From UBA7657 sp049652985 (GTDB taxonomy: Bacteria; Pseudomonadota; Alphaproteobacteria; Micavibrionales; Micavibrionaceae): 64,000 nucleotides of DNA. Positions 44,433 through 52,607 of this stretch are shown here, piece by piece. The translations under genes were made by a program, and so were the position numbers. The stretch spans positions 186,001 to 250,000 of the forward strand of contig JBASFK010000004.1 of NCBI GenBank assembly GCA_049652985.1, in the 5' to 3' direction. The notes below the pieces were generated by a model that saw only the letters and a list, made by a program, of their open reading frames with translations, had not been told where the DNA came from and did not search any database. Position 1 is the first letter of the stretch. Each line of letters opens with the position of its first letter.

Positions 44433-45644
44433 ATGACCCTTGAATTCAAAGACATCCAGAAAGCCAACAAGGCGATCAAGGATTACATCATCCGCACGCC
44501 GACGATCCGCGCGGCGCGCCTGAGCGTGCACTTGGGCATCGAACTTTATCTCAAGCTTGAGAACCTGCAGTACACCAACGCGTTCAAGGCGCGCGGTGCG
44601 CTGAACAAACTTCTGACGCTCGATCCATCGCAGCGGCGTAACGGCGTCATCGCCTGCAGCGCGGGCAACCACGCGCAGGGCGTCGCCTTTCATGCGCAGC
44701 GCCTCGGCATCCCGGCGATCATCATCATGCCGGAAGGAACACCCTTCAATAAAATCGCCAAGACCCAGGATTTCGGCGCAAAAGTTGTTTTGCACGGAAA
44801 GACATTGCCTGAATCCATGGCTGAGACCGAGCGCCGCGCGAAAGCCGACAATCTCGCTTTCATTCATCCTTACGACGATGCGGTCGTTGCAGCCGGGCAG
44901 GGCACAATTGGTCTGGAAATGATGGAACAGCGCCCCGATCTCGACGTTGTTGTGGTACCCGTCGGCGGCGGCGGCCTGATGGCGGGTGTGGCGACGGCGG
45001 TGCATGCGATCAATCCCAAGGTGGAAATCATCGGCGCGCAGGCGAAGAATTATGCCGCCGTCAAAAACATGATCGACGGCGAGAACCACAAAATCGGCGG
45101 CTCCACCGTTGCCGAAGGCATCGCGGTCAAGCATCCGGGTGAAGAGAACGTCGCAATCATGAAGAAAATTGTCTCGCGCATCGAGACGGCAACTGAAAAT
45201 GAGATCGAGGAAGCAATTTTCGACTTTATTTCAGCAGAAAAAATCGTGGCAGAAGGCGCGGCCGGAGCAGGCCTCGCAGTTGTGAAAAACAACCTTAAGG
45301 ATTTCAAGGGCAAGAAGGTCGGCCTCATCGTCTGCGGCGGTAATATCGACTCCCGCATGCTCTCGACGCTCATCATGCGCGGCCTTGTGCGCGACGGAAG
45401 AATTACGCGCCTGCGTTTTGAAATCGACGATACGCCCGGCCAGCTAGCCGACATTGCGCGCATCATCGGTGAATCCCAGGCCAACGTCATCGAGGTCATC
45501 CACCAGCGCATGATGCAGGCCGTGCCGCTGAAACGCGCCGAGCTCGACGTCGTGATCGAGGCGCAGGACCGCGACCACGTCAATCGCATTATCAAGGCCC
45601 TGCGCAAGCACGGTTTTACCGTCAGCGCCAAGAGCGAAGTTTAA
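44433..45644 (+). CDS. ilvA: Threonine ammonia-lyase (threonine dehydratase) with ACT domain
   Basis: A 403-residue PLP enzyme. The lysine that binds PLP is in YTNAFKARGALNKL, the phosphate loop in VPVGGGGLMAGVA. A C-terminal ACT-like domain is present (EIDDTPGQLADIARIIGES). It converts threonine to 2-oxobutanoate, feeding isoleucine synthesis or catabolism. At 403 residues with one ACT-like unit it is closer to the short TdcB-like/IlvA2 type than to the long E. coli IlvA, so the exact role is open. Confidence 0.92.
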   Translation: MTLEFKDIQKANKAIKDYIIRTPTIRAARLSVHLGIELYLKLENLQYTNAFKARGALNKLLTLDPSQRRNGVIACSAGNHAQGVAFHAQRLGIPAIIIMPEGTPFNKIAKTQDFGAKVVLHGKTLPESMAETERRAKADNLAFIHPYDDAVVAAGQGTIGLEMMEQRPDLDVVVVPVGGGGLMAGVATAVHAINPKVEIIGAQAKNYAAVKNMIDGENHKIGGSTVAEGIAVKHPGEENVAIMKKIVSRIETATENEIEEAIFDFISAEKIVAEGAAGAGLAVVKNNLKDFKGKKVGLIVCGGNIDSRMLSTLIMRGLVRDGRITRLRFEIDDTPGQLADIARIIGESQANVIEVIHQRMMQAVPLKRAELDVVIEAQDRDHVNRIIKALRKHGFTVSAKSEV

Positions 45645-45649
45645 AAAAC

Positions 45650-46723
45650 TTAAGCCGCTTCTTTCTTGCTGTCGTCGCCGTCATCCGGGTCCGGCTTCTT
45701 GCCGTAGTTGCCGGTGAAGATATCGCCGGCGAATACCTCTTCCCACGACCCTTGAGTCGAGGCTTTTGAATATTCCGTCGCGCGGTTTTCGAAGAAGTTG
45801 GTATGCTCAGCGCCGTTCAGCATCTCGTCCATCCACGGCAGCGGGTTTTTCTCGATGTGGAAGATCGGCTGAAGATTCAGCTGCTGCAGGCGGCGGTCGC
45901 CGATATAGCGGATATAGTTTTTGACGTCTTTAGGCTCGAGGCCTTCGATAGGTCCGCCTTCAAAGGCCAGGTCGATGAACGCATCCTCGAAGCCGACGAT
46001 GGTGCGGCAGCTCTCGGTGATTTCACTGCGCAGTTCGTCATCCCAGATGTCGCGGTTTTCATCAATAAACGCGTTGAACAATTTGATCATCGACAGGCAG
46101 TGCAACGTTTCATCGCGCACCGACCATGTGATGATCTGTCCCATGCCTTTCATCTTGTTGAAGCGCGGGAAGTTCATCAGGATCGCGAAGGACGCGAACA
46201 ATTGCAGCCCTTCGGTGAACGCGCCGAACATGGCCATCGTTTTCGCGATGTCGCGGCGTGATTTCATCGACACGTTCTGCATGTAGTCGAATTTGTCTTT
46301 CATTTCCTTGTATTTCAGGAACGCGGAATATTCCACCTCGGGCATGCCGATGGTGTCCAGCAGGTGCGCGTAAGCGGCGATGTGAACGGTTTCAATGTTC
46401 GAGAAAGCGGAGAGCATCATCTGCACTTCGACGGGGCCGAACACCTGCGAATAATGTTTCATGTAGCAATTGTTCACTTCGACGTCGCTCTGCGTGAAAA
46501 AGCGGAAAATCTGCATCACCAGGTTTTTTTCGGACGGGGTGAGTTTTTTCTTCCAGTCGCGCACGTCCTCGGCGAGGGGCACTTCCTCGGGCAGCCAGTG
46601 GATGCGCTGCTGCGTCAGCCACGCTTCGTAGCACCAGGGATAGAGGAAAGGCTTGTAAACATGGCGCTCCTGCAGCAGCCGGGAAGGGGAATTGGTGACG
46701 TCGTCGATTACTTTTTTGGCCAT
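45650..46723 (-). CDS. nrdB: Ribonucleotide reductase class I beta subunit
   Basis: A 357-residue ferritin-like protein carrying the diiron-tyrosyl centre: SNIETVHIAAYAHLLD and the ETLHCLSMIKLFNAF stretch contain the helix ligands Glu and His. It supplies the radical for NrdA. The gene is not next to nrdA, which lies 3.6 kb further on with terC, an RNA methylase and a VOC gene between. Two NrdR-like boxes lie 144-191 bases upstream. It has no ATP-cone domain. Confidence 0.96.
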   Translation of the reverse strand: MAKKVIDDVTNSPSRLLQERHVYKPFLYPWCYEAWLTQQRIHWLPEEVPLAEDVRDWKKKLTPSEKNLVMQIFRFFTQSDVEVNNCYMKHYSQVFGPVEVQMMLSAFSNIETVHIAAYAHLLDTIGMPEVEYSAFLKYKEMKDKFDYMQNVSMKSRRDIAKTMAMFGAFTEGLQLFASFAILMNFPRFNKMKGMGQIITWSVRDETLHCLSMIKLFNAFIDENRDIWDDELRSEITESCRTIVGFEDAFIDLAFEGGPIEGLEPKDVKNYIRYIGDRRLQQLNLQPIFHIEKNPLPWMDEMLNGAEHTNFFENRATEYSKASTQGSWEEVFAGDIFTGNYGKKPDPDDGDDSKKEAA

Positions 46724-46794
46724 GGGTACGCTCTCCTCGTTTTTGTTCTTGTAAGAATCGGTTGGATGGGTGGGATTTTAGACTTTCCCGGTCC

Positions 46795-46828
46795 CCGCGC
46801 AGAGTCATTTCTGACTGAAAATGCGCGG
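46795..46828 (-). promoter_or_regulatory. Nested hairpin in the nrdB leader
   Basis: CCGCGCA (46795-46801) pairs with TGCGCGG (46822-46828), and inside the loop AGTCA (46803-46807) pairs with TGACT (46812-46816). The structure sits 72-105 bases before the nrdB start and would be part of the transcribed leader if the promoter is at the NrdR boxes. No T-run follows in the minus direction, so it is not a simple terminator. Confidence 0.4.
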
Positions 46829-46866
46829 AGAACGGGGATAAAGGCGGGAAATCAGTTACGCAGTCA

Positions 46867-46882
46867 TGTCCATATATAGCGT
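46867..46882. promoter_or_regulatory. NrdR box 1 upstream of nrdB
   Basis: TGTCCATATATAGCGT agrees with the NrdR consensus ACACWATATMTWGTGT mainly in its core (9 of the 10 central positions; flanks are weaker). It is centred 32 bases, about three helical turns, from box 2, the spacing usual for paired NrdR sites. NrdR represses ribonucleotide reductase genes when dATP is high. Confidence 0.55.
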
Positions 46883-46898
46883 TATTTTTTCCGCGATA

Positions 46899-46914
46899 CC
46901 ACTATATCTTGTGG
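46899..46914. promoter_or_regulatory. NrdR box 2 upstream of nrdB
   Basis: CCACTATATCTTGTGG matches ACACWATATMTWGTGT at 14 of 16 positions, a strong site. With box 1 it makes a pair on one side of the helix, upstream of nrdB. The remaining part of the 424-base gap (46915-47147) shows no gene; a 72-codon ORF on the minus strand overlaps these boxes and is rejected. Confidence 0.7.
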
Positions 46915-47147
46915 TTTTCCACATCCTAATAGTCCGTTCGTACAAAAGAGCCAGGGGGGTGGGGGTGGCCTTTGATTTTAAAAGCTTTTCCATTAGTTCG
47001 TTCGTATTCCCTTCCGCCATAACGGCCCGTATACGCGCCCGCGCAACGCGGGCAGCAAAAGAGCCCCGGCGCACCTGAGCCTAGCTAAAACACCATTATC
47101 AACTTAGTTTTCTGGTTGCCTTCTATCACTTTTTGAAGGCTTGAAAA

Positions 47148-48152
47148 TTAAACCGGCGGTTCCTTGACCGATTTCGGTATATCGCGGGTTTTATAGAGCG
47201 AGAACAGCACGCCGCCCGCCAGCAGGCCAAGCGTCACCCCGAGCGAAACGCTGGCCGGGAATTTCTCCCAGTTGAAGATCTCGATCAGGAAAACTTTCGA
47301 GCCGATGAAAATCAGGATCAGCGCGAGCGCGTATTTGAGATAGGCGAAACGCTCGATCATCGCCGAGAGCGCGAAGAACAAAGCCCGGAGGCCCAGGATC
47401 GCGAACACGTTGCTGGTATAGACGATATAGGTGTCGGTGGTGATGGCGAAAATCGCCGGCACGGAATCGACCGCGAAAATCAAATCGGCGAATTCGATTG
47501 TCACCAGCGCGAGGAACAGCGGCGTCATGAACAGCACCATTTTCCCGGTTTTCGGGTCGGGCAGGCGGATGAAGAATTTCTGGCCGTGCAGGCTTTCAGC
47601 GATGTGGAAATTCTTTTTCAGGAACTTGATGATCGGGTTGTTTTCGACCGCTTTGCCGTGATCGCCCTCGTCCTTCATGAACAGCAGCTTGATGCCGGTG
47701 ATCAGCAGGAAACCCGCGAAGACATAAAGAACCCATTCGAAATTATGAACCAGCGCCGCGCCGAGGCCGATCATGAGGCCGCGCATGACGATGACGCCGA
47801 GGATTCCCCAGAACAGCACCCGGTGCTGGAATTTTCGCGGGATATAAAGCGCGCTGAAAATAATCGCCATGACGAAGATGTTGTCGATGGAGAGGCTCTT
47901 CTCGATGATATAGCCGGTGTAATATTCAAGGGCGCTTTCCTGCCCCATCTGGTGCCAGACCCACAGGCCGAACAGAAGGCTGACGCTGATATAGCTGGCG
48001 GAAAGTTTCAGGCTCTCCTTGACGCCGATTTCATGCTGGTCGCGGTGCAGGACGCCGAGATCAATAATCAGGAGGATGAGAATGATGGCCAGGAAGACAA
48101 GCCAGGTCCAGAGCGGCTTGTCGAGGAAATCAATCAGAAAAAATGCGTCCAT
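47148..48152 (-). CDS. TerC/Alx-family membrane protein
   Basis: A 334-residue polytopic protein with about eight or nine helices and the TerC/Alx family core: KSLSIDNIFVMAIIFSAL, EFADLIFAVDSVPAIFAITT and FAILGLRALFFALSAM. The conserved acidic and Ser residues within helices fit transport of manganese or related ions, as shown for Alx. No tellurite operon is present, so the 'ter' name is only historical. A GCCTTC/GAAGGC hairpin follows the stop without a T-run. Confidence 0.92.
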   Translation of the reverse strand: MDAFFLIDFLDKPLWTWLVFLAIILILLIIDLGVLHRDQHEIGVKESLKLSASYISVSLLFGLWVWHQMGQESALEYYTGYIIEKSLSIDNIFVMAIIFSALYIPRKFQHRVLFWGILGVIVMRGLMIGLGAALVHNFEWVLYVFAGFLLITGIKLLFMKDEGDHGKAVENNPIIKFLKKNFHIAESLHGQKFFIRLPDPKTGKMVLFMTPLFLALVTIEFADLIFAVDSVPAIFAITTDTYIVYTSNVFAILGLRALFFALSAMIERFAYLKYALALILIFIGSKVFLIEIFNWEKFPASVSLGVTLGLLAGGVLFSLYKTRDIPKSVKEPPV

Positions 48153-48221
48153 GCGGCGGGAATCCTTTGAATTTACTCATATAAGTATAAGGCCTGAAGG
48201 CTGTGCATTCAAACGGTGATT

Positions 48222-49478
48222 TTAGCCCCGCGTGAAAAGCCCGGTGATTTCGACATGCGCCGACCACACGAACTGGTCGACGAGCGTGAGGGAGGCGAGG
48301 CTGTAGCCGCCGTCCTGCAGCGCTCTCGCATCGCGCGCGAAACTGGCCGGGTTGCAGGAAACGCCAATGATCCTGCGGGTTGCAGAGGAGGCGAGGAAAG
48401 GGGCTTGCGCCGCGGCACCGGCGCGCGGCGGGTCGAAAATGACGGTATCGAAGGCCTCAAGCTCGCTTTCCTTCAGCGGATTTTTAAAAAGGTCGCGGCG
48501 GATGGCGCTGAGGCCGGGGTGTTTGGTTTGCGTGAGGGTGCTGATTGCAGGCGCATCGCCGTCGATGGCGGTGACCGGACCGAGGGCGAGCAGGTGGCCG
48601 CTGAACGTGCCGCAACCGGAGAAGAGGTCGAGGAATTTGGTACCGCCAACCGCGTATTCCATGACGAGTTTGCTAAGGGCCTGCTCGCCCACATCGCTGG
48701 CCTGCAGGAAGGTGCCGGGCGGCAGGGCGACGTTGAGTTCGCCGAATTTTTTCATGACCGGCTGGCGCTCGAGGATAATTTCGGGCGGGCGGAAATCTTT
48801 CTCGCGGAAGGAAATACGGGCGATGCCGAGTTTCTCGGCGATCTCACCCATGGCTTCATCCTGCCCGAAGCTGAACCGCCCGCGCTTTTGAAGGCGACCG
48901 GTCAGCACCATGTCGAACGCGCCGCCAGCATATTGGAGCGTAACGTCGCAGGTTTTCGCGTCGCCCATCAGGCGCGGCAGGTATGGCCGCAGCGCCAGTA
49001 TTTTTTCCTCAAGCGCCGGGTCGAGCACGAGGCAGCGCGAGATATTCAGAACATTATGGCTGCGCCCCTCGTTATAGCCGAAGACCATGCCGTTATTTGT
49101 TTTGAGGGCGGTCATCGTCGTGCGGCGGCGTGTCGCGGCGGGCAGGAAAACCGGTTCGTTCCAGACGGCAGGCTCGACACCTGCGCGGGCAAGCGCGTTT
49201 TTCACCTTGGTGATTTTCCATTCGCGGTAGAATTCTGAGCTAACATGCTGCAGCGAACAGCCGCCGCATTTTTCAAAATGGGGGCAGGGGGCGGGGGCAC
49301 GTTGCGGCGAGGGCGTAACGATTTTCTGCAGCATCCCGCGCTCGCCCTTGATCGCGGCCTCGATCACATCCCCCGGCGCTGTTTTGGGAATATAGATCTG
49401 CGCGCTATCATGCAGGGCAACGCCGTCGCCTTTGCTGCCGATTTCAGTAATCGTTAAGGGAACAATTTTATTTTTCAT
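48222..49478 (-). CDS. Class I SAM-dependent 23S rRNA/tRNA (uracil-5)-methyltransferase, RumA/TrmA family
   Basis: A 418-residue protein with an N-terminal TRAM-like domain (residues 1-60), a Fe-S cysteine cluster (PCPHFEKCGGCSLQH) and a SAM domain. The SAM site is DLFSGCGTFSGHLLALGPVTA, the catalytic loop VIFDPPRAGAAAQ, and the nucleophilic Cys is in GVSCNPASFARDARAL. The set of four iron-sulphur cysteines favours the RlmD/RlmC type over TrmA. The exact uridine target is not decidable. Confidence 0.9.
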   Translation of the reverse strand: MKNKIVPLTITEIGSKGDGVALHDSAQIYIPKTAPGDVIEAAIKGERGMLQKIVTPSPQRAPAPCPHFEKCGGCSLQHVSSEFYREWKITKVKNALARAGVEPAVWNEPVFLPAATRRRTTMTALKTNNGMVFGYNEGRSHNVLNISRCLVLDPALEEKILALRPYLPRLMGDAKTCDVTLQYAGGAFDMVLTGRLQKRGRFSFGQDEAMGEIAEKLGIARISFREKDFRPPEIILERQPVMKKFGELNVALPPGTFLQASDVGEQALSKLVMEYAVGGTKFLDLFSGCGTFSGHLLALGPVTAIDGDAPAISTLTQTKHPGLSAIRRDLFKNPLKESELEAFDTVIFDPPRAGAAAQAPFLASSATRRIIGVSCNPASFARDARALQDGGYSLASLTLVDQFVWSAHVEITGLFTRG

Positions 49479-49514
49479 GCGTTATTATTCATTAGCCGAA
49501 AAAGGAGATTTATC

Positions 49515-49976
49515 ATGGTCCAGAAGCAACCACAGGGTAGCAATAGTGTCACGCCTTATTTCACGCTGAAAGGCGCGGATAAGGCAATCGAGTTCTATAA
49601 ATACGTGCTTGGCGCGAAAGAGGTTTTCCGCATGGACGGGCCGGACGGCAAGCTGATGCATGCTGCGCTTAAAATCGGCGATTCCCAGATCATGATGACG
49701 GAAGAGCGCCCCGAATGGACCAAGGGCAAAAAAGGCATGGGACCGACACAATCATCGACTTATGTTTATGTCGATGATCCCGATGCCGCGCTGAAACGCG
49801 CGAAAGAAAAAGGCGGGGAAGTCGTGATGGAGCCTGCCGATATGTTCTACGGCGACCGCACGGCCTGTTTCATCGACCCGTTCGGACAGGTCTGGACCGT
49901 CGCGCTGCATGTCGAGGATGTTTCCGACGAGGAAGTCCGCCGCCGCGGCAAGGAAATGTTCAGCAAGGCTGCCTGA
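49515..49976 (+). CDS. VOC/glyoxalase-superfamily protein, PhnB-like
   Basis: A 153-residue two-module VOC fold beginning SVTPYFTLKGADKAIEFYKYV and continuing with VYVDDPDAALKRAKEKGGEV and FYGDRTACFIDPFGQVWTVA. This is the PhnB-like branch usually called glyoxalase/bleomycin-resistance-like; substrate unknown. AAAGGAG precedes the ATG at 49515. Divergent from the RNA methylase gene. Confidence 0.88.
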   Translation: MVQKQPQGSNSVTPYFTLKGADKAIEFYKYVLGAKEVFRMDGPDGKLMHAALKIGDSQIMMTEERPEWTKGKKGMGPTQSSTYVYVDDPDAALKRAKEKGGEVVMEPADMFYGDRTACFIDPFGQVWTVALHVEDVSDEEVRRRGKEMFSKAA

Positions 49977-49977
49977 T

Positions 49978-50079
49978 TTATTTATAAACCGGCAGCAGCA
50001 TATAGCTGATGACGACCAGCATCGCCGCCAGTATGAGCGCGATCAATTTACGGAGCCTGTCTGCCTTGCTGTCGTCCAT
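49978..50079 (-). CDS. 33-residue single-helix membrane peptide
   Basis: The ORF from ATG 50079 gives MDDSKADRLRKLIALILAAM followed by a hydrophobic stretch to LLPVYK, a single membrane helix with a charged front. The stop lies just past the VOC gene. A real small membrane protein is plausible, but only composition supports it. Confidence 0.4.
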   Translation of the reverse strand: MDDSKADRLRKLIALILAAMLVVISYMLLPVYK

Positions 50080-50118
50080 GGCCGGATCGTAGCATGCCGC
50101 GCTTTTTACAACCAAATT

Positions 50119-50207
50119 GTCATTGCGAGGAGGCCTTTTGGCCGACGAAGCAATCCAGCTCTTAGCTTTCTGGATTGCTTCGCTCACGACGTTTCACTCG
50201 CAATGAC
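50119..50207. repeat. Palindromic intergenic repeat 1
   Basis: Two nested perfect inverted repeats: outer GTCATTGCGAG (50119-50129) with CTCGCAATGAC (50197-50207), 11 bp; inner CGAAGCAATCCAG (50146-50158) with CTGGATTGCTTCG (50170-50182), 13 bp. This arrangement is that of the short interspersed palindromic elements common in intergenic DNA of Alphaproteobacteria. Only one copy is in the window, so its status as a genome-wide repeat is inferred. Confidence 0.7.
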
Positions 50208-50219
50208 GGTTGGTCTTGG

Positions 50220-50289
50220 TGTCATGCCCGCTTCAGGCGGGCATCCGGCTTTTTGTCTTTGCCAGACCCCCGCCTTCGTGGGGGTGACA
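50220..50289. repeat. Palindromic intergenic repeat 2
   Basis: Three stems: outer TGTCA/TGACA, ATGCCCGC/GCGGGCAT (50224-50231 with 50237-50244) and ACCCCC/GGGGGT (50266-50271 with 50280-50285). The TCATGCCCGC... and ...ACCCCCGCCTTCG elements recall a widespread alphaproteobacterial palindrome. It follows repeat 1 by 12 bases and precedes the terminator at 50300. Confidence 0.6.
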
Positions 50290-50299
50290 ATGTGGAAAT

Positions 50300-50328
50300 A
50301 AAAAAGGCCCCAAGCCGGGGCCTTTTTT
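50300..50328. terminator. Rho-independent terminator of nrdA, probably bidirectional
   Basis: GGCCCC (50306-50311) pairs with GGGGCC (50317-50322) across AAGCC, with A-run to the left and T-run to the right, so it can act on either strand. It lies 16 bases beyond the nrdA stop and ends that minus-strand transcript. Confidence 0.85.
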
Positions 50329-50344
50329 GTCTAAGGACTGCCAC

Positions 50345-52189
50345 TTACTGGCAGGCCAAACACTCTTCATATTTTTTCTCGCCCTGCGCCTCTGAAAGCT
50401 CCGGCTGGCGGTTGTCTTTCGGCGCTTCGGACATCGTGCGCTTCCATGACGCGTCGGACTCGGCGCGCTGGATGGATTTGCTGCGGCAGTAGTAAAGCGA
50501 TTTGACGCCTTTTTTCCACGCTTCGAAATGCACGCGGTGAAGCTCGGCCTTGTGCACATTGGCGGGCAGGAAGACGTTGAGCGACTGTGCCTGGCAGACG
50601 AACGGTGTTCTGTCGCCCGCATGCTCGATCAGCCAGCGCTGGTCGATTTCAAAGGCGGTCTTGAATACGTCCTTTTCTTCCTGGCTGAGGAAGTCGAGAT
50701 GCAGAACCGAGCCTTCGTTGGTGAAGATCGAACTCCAGACATCGTCGGTGTTCTTGCCTTTTTCTTCGAGAAGCTTGGCCAGGAACGCGTTCTTGACCGG
50801 GAATGAACCGGAAAGCGTCTTGTGCGTGTAGGCGTTGGCCGCGTTCGGCTCGATGCCGGGCGACGCGCCGCCGGTGATGATGGAGATCGACGCGGTAGGC
50901 GCAATTGCCATCTTGTTCGAGAAACGCTCCTGGATGCCGTAGTCGGCGGCATCGGGGCACGCGCCGCGCTCGCCGGCGAGTTTCACGGAGGCGTCATCGG
51001 CCTGGCGCTTGATGTGCTGGAATATGCGGCGGTTCCAGACTTTCGCCATCACGCCTTCCATCGGGATCATTTTCGATTGCAGGAACGAGTGGAAGCCCAT
51101 GACGCCGAGACCGACGGAACGCTCGCGCATCGCGGAATATTTCGCGCGCTTCATGGAGTCCGGCGCCTTGTCGATGAAATCGGTCAGCACGTTGTCGAGG
51201 AAACGCATGATGTCCTCGATGAAGGTCGGGTGATCCTGGTATTCCTCGAATTTCTCGAGGTTTAACGAGGACAGGCAACAGACCGCCGTTCGGTCGTTGC
51301 CGAGATGGTCGATGCCGGTTGGTAATGTGATCTCGGAGCAGAGGTTCGACATTTTCACCGTGAGGCCCGCCATCTTGTGGTGGTCGGGGATCTGGTCGTT
51401 CACATGGTCGATATAAATGATGTAGGGCTCGCCGGTTTCGATACGGGCGGTGAGAAGGCGGATCCAAAGGTCGCGCGCCGAGACTTTATCGACGACATGA
51501 TTGTCCTTGGGTGATTTCAGCGCCCAAGGTTCGTCATTTTCTACAGCGATCATGAAGGCGTTGTTGACGAGGACGCCGTGATGAAGGTTCAGGGCTTTTC
51601 TGTTGGGGTCGCCTCCCGTCGGGCGGCGGATCTCGATGAATTCCTCGATCTCGGGGTGCCAGATGGGGAGGTAAATTGCTGCGCTTCCGCGGCGGAGCGA
51701 GCCTTGCGAAATCGCGAGGGTGAGGCTGTCCATGACGCGGATGAAAGGCACGATGCCGGAGGTCTTGCCGTTGCGACCGACTTTCTCGCCGATGGAGCGG
51801 ACATTGCCCCAGTAGGAGCCGATGCCGCCGCCGAGCGAGGCCAGCCATACGTTTTCGTTCCAGAGCTCGACGATGTCTTTGAGGTCGTCCTTGGTTTCAT
51901 TGAGGAAGCAGGAAATCGGCAGGCCGCGGTTGGTGCCGCCGTTGGAAAGAATGGGCGTGGCGGGCATGAACCAGAGCTTGGAAATATAATCATAAAGGCG
52001 CTGGGCGTGGGCGCTGTCATCGCCGTAGAACATGGCCACGCGGGCGAACAGATCCTGGTAGGACTCTTCAGGCAGCAAATAACGGTCGGTCAGCGTCGCC
52101 TTCCCGAAATTGGTCAGATAAGCATCACGCGATCTGTCGATCTGTACGCGGTTGCCTCTCTCCATTTGCGCGACGTCAAACATGAGCAT
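50345..52189 (-). CDS. nrdA: Ribonucleotide reductase class I alpha subunit
   Basis: A 614-residue catalytic subunit. The catalytic and redox cysteines are in RGLPISCFLNET and DRTAVCCLSSLN-type segments (SNLCSEITLPT holds the thiyl Cys), and the C-terminal redox pair is in ECLAC. The protein is about 150 residues shorter than E. coli NrdA because the N-terminal ATP-cone is absent, so overall activity control by ATP/dATP at that site is missing. nrdB lacks it too. Paired NrdR-like boxes lie upstream. Confidence 0.95.
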   Translation of the reverse strand: MLMFDVAQMERGNRVQIDRSRDAYLTNFGKATLTDRYLLPEESYQDLFARVAMFYGDDSAHAQRLYDYISKLWFMPATPILSNGGTNRGLPISCFLNETKDDLKDIVELWNENVWLASLGGGIGSYWGNVRSIGEKVGRNGKTSGIVPFIRVMDSLTLAISQGSLRRGSAAIYLPIWHPEIEEFIEIRRPTGGDPNRKALNLHHGVLVNNAFMIAVENDEPWALKSPKDNHVVDKVSARDLWIRLLTARIETGEPYIIYIDHVNDQIPDHHKMAGLTVKMSNLCSEITLPTGIDHLGNDRTAVCCLSSLNLEKFEEYQDHPTFIEDIMRFLDNVLTDFIDKAPDSMKRAKYSAMRERSVGLGVMGFHSFLQSKMIPMEGVMAKVWNRRIFQHIKRQADDASVKLAGERGACPDAADYGIQERFSNKMAIAPTASISIITGGASPGIEPNAANAYTHKTLSGSFPVKNAFLAKLLEEKGKNTDDVWSSIFTNEGSVLHLDFLSQEEKDVFKTAFEIDQRWLIEHAGDRTPFVCQAQSLNVFLPANVHKAELHRVHFEAWKKGVKSLYYCRSKSIQRAESDASWKRTMSEAPKDNRQPELSEAQGEKKYEECLACQ

Positions 52190-52256
52190 TACTCCCCAAA
52201 GGTTGGTTTTTTATCTATATAGGTCGGTAGCCGATTGGATGAAGGACAGCGGGAAA

Positions 52257-52272
52257 CCACTATCCGTTGTGT
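52257..52272. promoter_or_regulatory. NrdR box 1 upstream of nrdA
   Basis: CCACTATCCGTTGTGT agrees with the NrdR consensus at about 12 of 16 positions, and is close to the strong box before nrdB (CCACTATATCTTGTGG). It lies 67 bases upstream of the nrdA start. A TATATA (52216-52221) further toward the gene could be the promoter -10 on the minus strand. Confidence 0.6.
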
Positions 52273-52290
52273 TATTTCCTCATTCAAAGT

Positions 52291-52306
52291 ACTACATATC
52301 GTGGTT
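52291..52306. promoter_or_regulatory. NrdR-like box 2 upstream of nrdA
   Basis: ACTACATATCGTGGTT matches the consensus at about 10 of 16 positions, weaker than box 1. Its centre is 34 bases from box 1, about three turns of the helix. The rest of the 418-base gap (52190-52607) holds no gene; its far end carries the pyk promoter. Confidence 0.4.
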
Positions 52307-52566
52307 ATTCAACAATGAAATTTTCGTGCGCGATACAGGAAATTATTCCCAAAATTCTTATTCACCATACCAAAAGATTTTGAATTGGTTCAAAAATTTC
52401 CTGTTATCCAATGGCCTTATCCCCAAAGCCGAAGGCTGAAATTCGCAACAAAATTTCCGGCTGCCTATTCATAACGAAGGTTTCCGCCGTTCAAAAGCCC
52501 TGCGCGTATGACATAAGAAATACGAATCGTCCCGCGACTCGGGCAATATCCGGGCCGTATTTTGTA

Positions 52567-52575
52567 TGTTATGAT
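52567..52575 (+). promoter_or_regulatory. Extended -10 promoter element of pyk
   Basis: TGTTATGAT (TGn plus TATGAT, 52570-52575) ends 32 bases before the pyk start. No convincing -35 is present. It would give a short leader beginning near 52582. Confidence 0.4.
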
Positions 52576-52607
52576 TTTTCCCGCGTAATCACTTCCCCCG
52601 AGACCAA

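Noticed and set aside
46856..47074. 72-codon minus-strand ORF upstream of nrdB
   Set aside because: It overlaps both NrdR boxes and has no signal, motif or convincing start; the regulatory reading explains the region better.
47118..47140. GCCTTC/GAAGGC hairpin after terC
   Set aside because: No T-run in the direction of transcription, so not a typical terminator.
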